This document shows positions 1 to 10,500 of a stretch of 24,611 nt of DNA, piece by piece; within the stretch, counting starts at the first letter, position 1; every line of letters starts with the position of its first letter. The notes below the pieces were generated by a model. It made no database searches, was not told where the DNA came from, and saw only the letters and a program-made list of their open reading frames with translations. This stretch comes from Phoronis australis (taxonomy: Eukaryota > Phoronida > Phoronidae). The DNA lies in assembly GCA_002633005.1 (NCBI GenBank), contig NMRA01000093.1:21241-45851 (forward strand), read 5' to 3'. The position numbers were made by a program, and so were the translations under genes.

Positions 1-317
1 ACATGTCACTCATTGAGTCGCCGGGTGAGTGGATGCGTGACCGTAGTGTAACAGCTATTTCCCGGAAGATTTGGGGTGCAAGGGTGCGAAGTGGGTCATT
101 TTGACCTTAAAAACACCAATTATGATTAGTTAAATGAATTCTCTTAAAAATAATGCAGAAGCTTTTTACGGTATTGGAAACTTTCGGAAATTAGGGCCAA
201 TATTTATTTGCCGATGCTATGTTACCCGATTAATCTTCGATGACAGTCGGTACATTATGCAGCGCGCGCTTCTTGGTCGCGTGCTAACACTGGTCGAGTT
301 TTTTTTTATTAGTCTTC
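1..317. other. No recognisable feature
   Basis: Short spurious frames only. There is a run of nine T at about 299-307. It may be part of the degraded unit that includes the HIRAN-like remnant immediately to the right. Confidence 0.4.
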
Positions 318-603
318 GATTCACGGTTTTCACATGTCACAAAGAAGTTTGAGGCCGGAGAAGATCTGTACTGGAAAGAAACAATGCAATCCCGCTCTTT
401 GACAAGTACGCTGTGTCTGTTTTCAAAGTCCAGACCCGCGTAGTGGGGCACATCCCTCGCAAGAGCAGCAAAACTTCTGCGTTCTTTTTGAATCGCGGCG
501 TAAGTTTGAAGTGTATACGGACATAACGGTGAGGCTCGTGGTCCGTTACAAATTTAGGCTGTCGGATCTTGCAATTGATAAATTGGAGACGTTAGAACTG
601 TAG
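318..603 (+). pseudogene. Broken HIRAN-like domain coding remnant
   Basis: Three consecutive reading frames carry one protein signature. Frame one (330-380) reads SHVTKKFEAGEDLYWKE. A shift then leads into NNAIPLFDKYAVSVFK and TRVVGHIPRKSSKTSAFF, ending in a stop near 512. Another shift leads to VRYKFRLSDLAIDKLETLEL and a natural-looking TAG at 601-603. The order GE-x-L, then D-x-YAV-x-V, then VGHIPR, then a closing KLE segment is that of HIRAN-type domains (first described in Rad5/HLTF helicases) and of the many short HIRAN-like proteins in cnidarian and other invertebrate genomes. With two frameshifts it cannot be translated whole. Nothing marks it as part of a larger gene; it may be a transposon-borne or retrocopied fragment. 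Domain assignment is from motif memory, so moderate confidence. Confidence 0.55.
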
Positions 604-2497
604 GTAAGGGCATTTTTCGCATGTAGTTCATGGGCTGGGCGCTTACTTTAGCAAAGTCTGAAAACGCGTTGGAGCACTTGTTGAGCCATGGGCGCTAATT
701 AGGGCAAATAGCGGCAGAATTACATACAGCAGCGTAGTTTAATGCACACAAATTACACGTCGTGCAAACCAGTCGGCCATCCCGTTTACCATCAACAATC
801 CCAGTAGCCTTTGCGCACCTTAATTTCTGGACATGCGCAATCGTTAAATCGATTCGGTTGCAACTCCGCTATTGGTTAAACGCACGACACTTTTCATTGT
901 TCACAGTCTTTATTCCGTTGCGTTCGCACCTTCGGAACAAAACTCTACTCTCAACTGCACATAGATAAAGTAACTGACCTAGCGACATAATTAAAAGACA
1001 CACGATATTTCGAAACATACTTGTTTCATTCTCAAGTGAAAATAAAATGACGCAGTAATGCCACCACAGAGCATAAGCTGATGACACACACAGTGAGACA
1101 CGGTGGGTGTAAAATACTGCAAAGAATGACTAATGAAGGGGGTAACAGGAAAGTCACGCAAACAAGTGTAACGTGCGGCGCGACCCTGTTTCCCTTCAAG
1201 AAAATTAACACTCCCCTGCAACATACAACCATGCATGGAAACACTCGGAAGCGAAATTTTAACATTTTTGGTAACACTGATTTTCAATTTGCAGAATTTT
1301 TTTCTGAGCAATTTAATCCGAAGATAGTATCACAGTTGTCATCAAAGGCTAGGAGATGCTCTAGATGTTCGTATTCGCGATGAAACAGGTCACCGCTACG
1401 CAGTGTTCGCCTTTCTTGAGCTCTTCAATATCTGATTAATGGATAGATTTCTGCGGGTTAAAACGTTTGTAACAGAGCCCACAACAGGCAGATTTTCGCT
1501 TTCTACCCTTAAATTCAGAGTCGGAAACGTCGATGTCGTCAAGTCTCCGTCATGACCGAAAACATTACACTCCAAAAAACGTTGTGACTGACATCAGCTT
1601 GGATTTTGATGATTTTTTTTTACTTTCCTCAAAATTGTAGTTCTTTCAAAGCATTCAGCCTAAACACAAAAACGTTGTTAGAAGCGTTACTGTCAAAGGT
1701 TTGGCGTCAACTCAAGATTACACCAGGAGCGTCTCACACAGGAACAAAAATTAACAGGAAACGTGTCCATATTTGATGTGCAATTTGAGTGTGATATTTA
1801 TGACACCAAATTATATACTTTCAATGTACGGGCCTCTAACCCTGTTTGGGATTCAGGGTTATTTTACCGACAAGTCGCCCGCATACTGTGAGAATTTACG
1901 TAGTCAGCTGAAGTGAGACATTCGGTATCGTTGGGACATTCCCATATGAAATGAATTTGAGATAGGGCGTAGCAGTAGCCTACGCCAAATGTGTGTTATA
2001 ATCTATAGTTTTCCACTGAAAAACGAAAGAGCGCTATCATAACCGTGCCGCCTGATGTCGCAGCGCGCAAGTACACTCGGCATGTAACATCTCTTACGGC
2101 AATCAGCAGCTGCCGTTCAACTCCGTAAAACATTTTACCGGTATAAAGCTTGTCGTGTGAACATAGTGCATTTTAAAATAAAACGTTCTAGCCAAAACAA
2201 TTTAATTTTATAGCCTCGTTAATACAGCATAGTCTCGTTAATACAGCATATATCAGTTCATCAAATCTTATTCCTTCTAATAGAAACATCCCGACTGCCA
2301 GTGAGTTGCACCTTCGCCCCTTTACTGGTACTGTAGAAATATTGCTGCTATTTGCGGAAAGCCGACATTGCTGCCACCTGTAAAAGTAAAGGATTGTGTC
2401 ATCGAAATTATTACTATAAACAAACAATTATACAGGGTCAAGGTCTCGTTCAGACTCAACTTCAGACGACAGCGGTTTCTAAGCAGAAACTAGTCCT
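604..2497. other. Sparse region without a recognised gene
   Basis: No frame longer than about 106 codons and none with a recognisable domain. A tandem 20-base duplication lies near 2213-2250, where the phrase TCGTTAATACAGCATA occurs twice. A minus-strand cysteine-containing segment at 1436-1545 is listed separately. Confidence 0.4.
1436..1545 (-). pseudogene. Short minus-strand fragment with a clustered-cysteine motif
   Basis: Read on the minus strand, this gives DDIDVSDSEFKGRKRK, then SACCGLCYKRFNPQ, then a stop at 1438-1436. Past the stop the same frame stays open for about 23 codons (SDIEELKKGEHC). The acidic then basic then CC-x-x-C composition looks coding, but I do not recognise the family. 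It may be a piece of a transposon protein or nothing. It lies outside the host gene's exons. Confidence 0.2.
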
Positions 2498-2900
2498 GGG
2501 CCCGGTCTCCAATCTTTTTACTCGAAATGGAACTCGAAATTAGGTTTGGCATTTTGTACTCTACTTTTGGGCGAGCTCAAGATAAGTGTCTATTATTCTA
2601 TGCTCGAGTACACAATAACTTACGTGGATAATTTATTGCCCTTAGTTCACAGTTTGTAAACCCAATATTAAAGCAATAAGTTCGAGTTTGAACTCGAAAT
2701 TTCGAGTTTTTACTCGAGTTTGTAGCACGAATATAAGGGTCTTCAAGGGCAAACTTGAACTAGAAACTCCTATGCATAAACTATAATGTATTCGAGCACA
2801 GTCTGATAACCAATTACCTTAAGTTCGCACAAAACGAGCATAGAAATTGCCAAAAATAGTTTCGAGTTCGTTTCGAGTACAAAGATTAGAGACCGGGCCC
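2498..2900. mobile_element. Small TIR element (family A), copy 1
   Basis: The left end GGGCCCGGTCTCCAATCTTT and the reverse complement of the right end, GGGCCCGGTCTCTAATCTTT, match almost perfectly. The similarity continues inward for about 50 bases (ACTCGAAA..GAACTCGAAA..). The 403-bp body has no ORF and is full of TCGAGT/ACTCGA words, including a perfect 18-base palindrome at 2691-2708. This is the architecture of a non-autonomous DNA transposon (MITE). No clear target-site duplication was found, in part because copy 2 abuts the right end. Confidence 0.7.
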
Positions 2901-2901
2901 T

Positions 2902-3213
2902 GGGCCTGGGGTCTAGTCTTTGCACTCCTCTGTTTTTCTTTGCTTGAGTGTGTTATGGTACTTCAAGCGACCCCTTGGTTTGACTTGTAATCTCGATTAC
3001 AAACTCGAAATTTCAAGTTGAGACTCGAAATTTCAATACAGTTAATTCTAAAAAGCCATTATTGGATGCAAGCTAGACAATCATTCACGTAAACCGTAGT
3101 GTACCAGAGCACAGAGTAGTAGACACCTATTTTGAATTCGCACGAAAGCAGAATGTAGAATGTCAAAAATATTTTCGTGTTCGATCTCGATTTGAGCAAT
3201 AAGACCCCGGGCC
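2902..3213. mobile_element. Small TIR element (family A), diverged copy 2
   Basis: It begins GGGCCTGGGGTCTAGTCTTT one base after copy 1 and ends with GACCCCGGGCC; the ends are imperfect inverted repeats. Internal landmarks run in the same order and orientation as copy 1: AACTCGAAATTTC, then GAGCACAG, then TTCGCAC, then GTCAAAAAT, then GTTCGATCTCGA. It is shorter and more diverged than copy 1, so it is probably an older insertion or a related subfamily. Confidence 0.55.
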
Positions 3214-4269
3214 ATAATCTCAACCTATTCCATTAGTAAGCTACCCCGTGCTCTCTTATCTGGCATCACGACGACGAGTTGCTAAAACGAGTCCCAGAGA
3301 ACCGAATCCTAACGCATCTATTTTGGCTAATTTTCATCGCAATTCTTCGGATGAAAATGATCCTGACTTACTTTTTAGGTATTCAAATTCAGAAGCCAAA
3401 TGCTTCGAAAATCAACCAGTTTTAGTTCACGGTGTATCATTTTAGACAACATTTTCTTGTCATGAAGCCATCGCTAATGCGGTAATTGATCTTCTCCACA
3501 AAATGTTACTTTCAATAAGATTCTCTGATAAATACACCATCTTGACGACAGAGGAAATTGTACAAAATCTGTTTCTGAAGTACAACTGTACAAGGTACGA
3601 TAAAACGGGCCAAGTTTCTAATGCGTTAAATAGTATTTCATTCGTAAAATGTAGCTGTATGAGGTTTGCTGGGAATAGATAAATATCCAGTCCGGTAGAC
3701 AAGGTTTATTCTCAATATATTGTAAATTGTGAGTTATTTATCAACGGGACAAGTGTTCATTATATACGGGGCAATTACAGGTCATAACCACATTTATTTT
3801 CTTCCATTCCCGTTACTACCAAATGGCTTGCTGTTTCAGAGATAGACTTATAACTCCAACGACAGATTTTTAGCTCTATCTATACACATACAATCGCTAT
3901 CCATACACTTATCAACACCAATTTATTGAAAATTTCGTAATGTACACGCACCGATTGTCTAGTTTTTGATTTTGGCTGAACACATTAAAACATGCAAAAT
4001 ACAGGGCAATTCAATGTACTTATGTAGGACACATGCTCACACGACGTCACAGTATACTTGTGTTGTCGGTTATTTATCAATCACCGAGCATTCGCGGAAA
4101 AATGAATCATAGGTAGTGTCTAGAAGGGAGGATGTCACCAGGGACAGATATCATCTTCTTACGAATAAGCACCCGCAACAGATTTTAGTAGTCAGTTATG
4201 TAGAAAAGGAAAGATTAGAAGAATTTAGATTCTAATCTTGACAGATGTAAAAACATAGACTTGGCCTGT
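3214..4269. other. 3' flank of the apple-domain gene
   Basis: No coding sequence recognised on either strand. Two minus-strand AATAAA hexamers lie downstream of the stop, at about 3798-3793 and 3710-3705, giving a 3' UTR of roughly 470-570 bases if one is used. I found no convincing further exon here. The small frames present show no family signature. Confidence 0.4.
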
Positions 4270-4570
4270 CTACAATAGATGAGTTACCTCTTGTTTCAGT
4301 AACATCAATAGGACGTTTGCCTTACCAAGGATTTGAATAAGAGATATCTGCTGAAGTATAAATATTTTCACTGCAGTGCATGTTGACTCACTCCATGTCT
4401 GACTCCAATTTACTTGTGTTGCAAGCTTGCTGTAAGCAAACCACGGTTTGCCTTGAGCCTGTTTATCCCATTCATTGCAAGAGCCATCGGGATCAACTAT
4501 AACCATCCACCCTTGATCAATAGTGCATCCACCATGTAGAGCGTTGATGTAAAACCGACGTTGGTTATTC
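4270..4570 (-). CDS. Exon 4: end of the second domain and probable C-terminus
   Basis: The acceptor TTATTTTCAG|G is good, and the single G completes the tryptophan started in exon 3. The frame then runs 99 codons to TAG at 4272-4270. It reads NNQRRFYINALHGGC, TIDQGWMVIVDPDGSC, KPWFAYSKL and TQVNWSQTW, then CTAVKIFIL. RRFxIN, GGCxxDxGW-hydrophobic-V, a second cysteine and YSKL...NW are the expected landmarks of this part of the domain. A perfect-looking donor (GGA|GTGAGT, exon end 4392) lies before CTAVKIFIL. That stretch sits where the family has its last beta strand ending in IF or VY, so splicing there would cut the domain. A second donor, CTTG|GTAAGG (exon end 4326), would trim only the tail. 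The tail after residue position IFILQQ may therefore be intronic read-through. Confidence 0.72.
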
Positions 4571-7500
4571 CTGAAAATAACACATTTAAAGTTGACGGAC
4601 ATGCCTACCAGACTGACTGATTGCTAGTTGATGAACGTCCCCCGCCTTATTACTTAGAGCTCAAGTACGTGACAGCTTGCGCTGGTGAGTTTACAGTCCA
4701 CGATTCGAACAATTAAATCGATAAAAATTCGACCTGAGTCAAAATCAAAATTTCTTGTTCACACTCGAACGCATAACTTAAAGATCAGGGGTTCGTTCCA
4801 AGAAATCAACTTAAGTTCACTTTTGACTAAATCTAAGATTTGACTCAACCTCCAAACTCCAAATTCCACATCTGGTAGGTTATGTCAAACTAAAGACAAA
4901 AACCTAAGTCAAACATAAGTGCACAGAAACAGTGACGGCACATTTGATATCACCTGTACTGGACACGTGGCTTAAATTGTTGCCACCATGTCAGGACTGT
5001 TGAAAAAACAGAATCGCCCGTAAATATTGGTGAGGGACTTTCGCGAATCGATCTCCTTCAACGTGATGAATAAATAGTTCAAGCACCATGTTCTGCTTCA
5101 TTGGGTATCAGAAGTAACAAAGAGTTCGTTTTGATTTGCAGAATTTAGGCCCCGTTGTGTTTGATTGGGTTTCTACCTAGTAATCGCGTACCTATCTTTG
5201 CTTCTATAACCCGAGCCCAAGAAGACTTTCAGCGGCACAATGACAAACAAAACTTCAGAACACCGTGGGCGTTGTAAAGTCCGAAGTAACTTTGAGCAAA
5301 ACATCTGAGACATTTTGACTCATTACAACGCTCAAAGTCATAAACTTAATGGGTTTTGATGACTTGGATAAGCAAATCGAAACACTCTTAGGTCTTTGCG
5401 TGGTGTCTTTTGAGTCCACCAACTGAATTATTTCAATATCTTGAAATTCAAGGGATGAAATTCAGTGTTCACTACTTAATCGACATTGCTGTTTAAAGGT
5501 TTTGCTTGTTCTATGCGTCACAATTTCTTATTATTCTGCGATGAGTTCCTTAGGCCGCAAGACATTTTGCGTTTTTTTGGACTATCTAACAGGCATAAAT
5601 AAAATGTCCACCAACATTTGCAAGTTCAAATGCAACCCTGGGAGTCGACAGTACGACATATCATTTGAAACGATGAAATGTTTCACCCGTGCACCCCATA
5701 TAAATACTGCTTGATTTAAAGACAAAAAGCAAGGTTAAGTAACGGTCACATCATTTGTTAGATTTATATTTGACAGGAACGATCGATTTGAAAAAATCAA
5801 AAATTCAAACCCCGTTTTAATCAAGAGACACGTGCTGATGCGTAGAGGCAAATCAGTATTCATACCGAGAGTCTGATCTCGACTGTAGTGGTGACATGTA
5901 TACATACATTTACAACGCTCACTGTTGCATTGTTTCTGACATGCATCACCAGAGAGCGCTGGGAGCTCAGATATGACGCGGTGAGCGCTTCTCCACACCT
6001 TCACTTGATAGTATACTCTCATCCAATGGAAACAGAAGGTATCATGTGTTGGGGAAAGGCTTCTGGTTTCACGCTCTTGCAGAATTGAAAATACTGTGCC
6101 ATACCTAACGCCTACTCAGAACACGTTGCATATTCAACAGACAGACGATCATGGAAATGTTATGGTTTCTCTGTGAATTCACCAATGTCCAGTTTCGTGG
6201 TACACTCCATGGTTATCTTGGAACACCTTTTGTGATAACTATCTGGCGTGTTTTGCGATGTAAAAGGACGTGTCAAGACCAGGCTAGGTGTTACACGCTA
6301 ACAAGGACGTTGCCAAGTCCCTTGACGGTTTGTTGAAAGCTGTATCAACAGGTCATGTAGAAAATATCAATTAAAATGCTTCCTGTGTGTCGTAACATTA
6401 TTAGACCCTCAAATTAGTTATAAACAAATTATTTAACACTTTTTCCTGCGGATTGACGAAGTAACAAAGAAAGTGTAAATTTCCGGTTTTGGCGGCACTT
6501 AAGTAGCATAATTGGAACATTTTACGAATTTTATTGGCCTATCTGTACTTATAATTTGTTGATTGAAATATTTTTAAGGATGTGCACCATGTGTACAGTG
6601 TCCTCATTAAGTATGGTATTATGTAGTGCCGGTCCCACAAACGTTTCAGTTTGGCGACCGTTTTTTATGGTAAAAATGAGATGGTCAAAACCTCGGGAAC
6701 CGGGATGACCACATTCAGTCTTTTATTATGTTAAAAATCTAGATTCCCAAATTTACAAAAACGTGTTTAGGTCGCACATTTTTCAGAAATGAATTTAGTC
6801 TATATATAGCTTGCACTTGCGGCAGAAAATCTTCAAAATAGAACAGAAATGAAAATTCAATCCCACAATTCGACACTCGCCTATTGTCAATCAATAAATT
6901 CGGTGACATCATTCTGCTAGGACAGGCTAGTAAGCTGCTATAGGCCTACGCGCCAAACATTCGCTTTTCGCTCTCGCAGTGTTGGTAAATGGTGCAAGAT
7001 ATTTTTTCTTGCAAGAAATTAGGTCTTTGGAACGCTTTCCAGGGTTCTATTGAAACTTGGCCGGTTCCTCACGCAAACATGCCGGAGTAAGTTTATTAAC
7101 GCATTGAAAGACAATGAGAAATGCGCAGTTTAAAGTGCTTTTAAGCCAGTGATTACCATGTTTCGACCACTGTCTACATTATCAGCATCGTTAAACATTC
7201 ATTTATAGAACTACATATCACAATCGTAAATCCAATCGTCAGAAAACGAGGAAACAGAAGAAAATCGACTTTAATTGAAGATTTCTTAGTTCCACGGACG
7301 TGAGTGTGACCAGTGAATGTACTCAGCGCGACGCGAGTTTCTTGTACAAACTTGTGCCACATTTGCGCATCTCTGATGTCCCAGAGGAACACTAACACCA
7401 TAAAAGTACCGCCACGCCAATCTTTATTTGACCATACCTGATGATTTTTCACAATGAACACTACAGAGGATGACTAATGCTGTGACGGATTGTCCCGATT

Positions 7501-10500
7501 CTACGTAGTAAGTGTCGATCAATAAATGCTCATTACTCGAGACCAGGAGCCCGTTCCAAGAAACGGACTTAAGTTCATTTTTGACTTAAGTCTAAGATTT
7601 GTCTTAACTTTCATACTTTGAAACTTCCACATCCGGTATGATAGTTAAAATTAAGACAAAACTTTTATCAAAAATTTATTTCAAACTTAAGATCTCTTTC
7701 TTCAATCGGTCTCCAGACAAATTTAAGTTTTGTCTTAGCTAAGTCAGCTCTGTTGGAACAGGCCCCAGCCAAATAAAATATCGGAAGATAGTGTTTGCGG
7801 GTGACTGCTCTAATTTGACAGCTGGGGTTGTTTTGTGGTGTTTTAGAAGTAAAACTGTTGGTTTTAAGCACGTAACGAGTGCTCATTCATTATTAACACA
7901 AAGATGGAGGGGGTATATGAGTTTTCATTCAGTCAAGTTTTAAGCACCGCGACTTACCATCCAGGTATGTTAAAATAGTTCGTACTTGACGTTGTCGTCA
8001 AATCCGTATATGGATCTTCGAGCAACCTGCTCTTGGCAAACCAGTTTGTTTTTGTTGAACCTTTGCCGTCGAAGACTAAAGTGAAAACTTCTACTCCATT
8101 ATCGAAAAAGGCTAATTTAACCTGGAATGAAAATACAAAGTCATACACACTATAGGGCAATGATGAAAAACGGAAGTGTCCCCGCAACAATACACAATAA
8201 AGTGCCGTGCTGTGCTTTCTCATCTAATTACTTATGATTACCTGACGCAGACAGGTAATTATAAGTTATTTCCGAATGTGGTGCACTAATGAGATCACCA
8301 ATCGTCGAATCAGACAGCAGGAGACGCAAGGTACGTAAACTGTGAGTTGTTGGTTTCTAAATTTGTTGACGCCGTTTTTTTGACTAGTGGTAACTGTCTC
8401 AAAGGATGTCACCGAATTAGGGTATTCGGGGCCTGTCACCAGAAACTTTCCGAAACTTGGTTAATGGAGAAATGCTTGGTGTCAGAGACGCAGACTCTCA
8501 GTAACAGGTGTCACTTGACGACCAAGACAGTTCGTCCGCTCTTGTCCACCCGCAGCCATCTACAGCACATCCCTAGAAACGGGTGCTTGGCGCAAAAAGC
8601 GGGATAGTTATCAATACATTTTCAGAACACAGCTTTGTTAGAACAGCAGTGGAGCCAATTGCTGATTTGTGAAACACCTTTACCGTATTGAAAATTATTA
8701 TACCACCAAACAGCGATCTGGTCTTTAGCGGACTGGCATTCAGCGCTACCTACCTACAGACCCCATTTAATAAGGACGCAGGTTTGAACCTACTGGTAAC
8801 ATCAGCTTTCAAGCAATTTCCCTGCTATCGTAATACCGTCAAACCCTTACTGCTGTATTCTATAGTGTATTAATAGCTTACACAAAAAGGCATGTTTTTT
8901 AAATATCCATGGATGAAACACATCATATTCCATACTCGAATGAGCCCCCCCATTTGGCGAAGTGGGCAAAAAGGTCCGCCTCAGAAAAAACGAGACAAAA
9001 GTCCACTAAAAAGGTAGGAATTCGGCGCGAATGCACAATTCATAGTTCTGAACGTAGTACCCCTTTTTATTTTGTAGTTCCCGGTTTATTCTTTTTAGTA
9101 CCTTTTTGGTTTTTGGAAAAAGGTCCGCATTCTCAAAAACTCGAGCCCCCCTATATTTCAGGCTGGGTGCGCGCATGTGAAACGTCCACTATTATCAAGA
9201 TGCGACAAACCCAAGCCAGTTCCACCTCCATCGGCCTCACAAGCAACATTTGCTCTCCTGCCTCGGTCATAATGACCTGATACCACCCTCGCGAACAGTC
9301 TCAGTTGTATAGTTTGCGGTTACGTGTTAAAGCGGATATTAACATAAGACAACCTCAAATTTGCCAGAGTTGCGGCGTTCAAACCGCGTTTAAATATCTA
9401 TTTTTAGATTAGAATGTGTTTCAGTTCTGGCTAAATCTCTGCAGGTGTTTCTCCATGCACGCAGTCGCCATTTCAAAAATGAACCTCTTTTTAGGCTTAA
9501 AAAACAATGCATAAATATAAGGAGGCACGCGAAGAAATCACGTTTTGCACTGTGATTAAGCGAGGAATATATTGTTTTTAAAACCAAAGAGGTAGCTCCT
9601 TGTAATGTGGCTACTGCGTGAATAAGGTGAGAAGTGCCGTTCCATTCATAAATGATTAGCGGGTCGGTTAAATAACATCACATCAAAGCCCCACGAAAGT
9701 TTGACACAAACGCTATCCCGATAAAGGTTCGACTAAACTGAGAAATATTCTGCCAAGAAGTTTATTCAAGATTGGTAGAGTCTGGCAGAGTTTTGTCGAA
9801 ATCTGTACAGGTTATTTTGAAAACTACTGTAATCACAAAAATCAATACGTAAAAGTGTAGTGAAAATTGTGCAAACAATCTAATGGCAAGCTATTGGTAT
9901 GCACTGATATGATGTAGGACAGTCAAGTTCATGACTAAACTATACAACACATTGTTTATAAATGCCGTACACGTAACTGTTGGGTACAGTGTAGTGTACC
10001 AATGGTTTTGATTTATGCGTTTTCTGTGATGAAAGTAACAGTCCGCGTTCAGACAAGTTTTACTGAATTTTTCGAAAACGCTGTCAGACTGTATGATCAT
10101 TTTTGCGATTTTGCGAAGTGAGAAATCAGCCTTCGTGTTGTAACAAGATATAAAGTGTCAACATAAGGAATGTAACTATACCTTCTTTACGATCAAATTT
10201 GCCCAGTCTTCAACTTTAGCACTCTTGAAGTGTGTTGACGACCCAGTTGCAAGTTGTACCGTGTCCTGTGAGGGTGCAGTTGTACTTGAACCAGTCCACA
10301 GATCATACATTGAGTGGCCGTTACTCTTGGTAGCTTTCAGAACCAGGTCCCATCCGTTGAAATAGTGGGTCCATTCAACTACAAGCAGGCAATTACAATT
10401 ACGTTTGAACACCCTTTTACAGGGATTCGGGGCTAGGCCGACACCATTTTCAAAAAAAAAAAACAAAAAAACAAAAACACATACCCTCGTGTGAAAACTA

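Noticed and set aside
1996-2051. A minus-strand terminal exon reading SGTVMIALF then stop, as the end of the host gene.
   Set aside because: The expected last strand is already present in exon 4 as CTAVKIFIL. The acceptor here lacks a pyrimidine tract.
4696-4720. GTTCGAATC-like box on the minus strand as part of a tRNA gene.
   Set aside because: No matching acceptor stem, anticodon arm or A box at the required spacing.
5735-6022. Minus-strand frame with SGDACQKQC and several cysteines as a second apple module.
   Set aside because: Cysteine spacing does not fit apple/PAN. It would interrupt the second domain between exons 3 and 4, and no matching splice phases were found.
7174-7461. Minus-strand frame beginning after TCATCAG as an extra exon of the apple-domain gene.
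   Set aside because: Exon 3 (phase 2) joins exon 4 (phase 2) directly and completes the domain. This frame would enter in phase 0 and has no family motif.
8909-9280. 123-codon plus-strand frame as a gene.
   Set aside because: Its sequence is composed of recurring repeat phrases (GAGCCCCCC, AAAAAGGTCCGC), has no domain, and lies inside intron 2.
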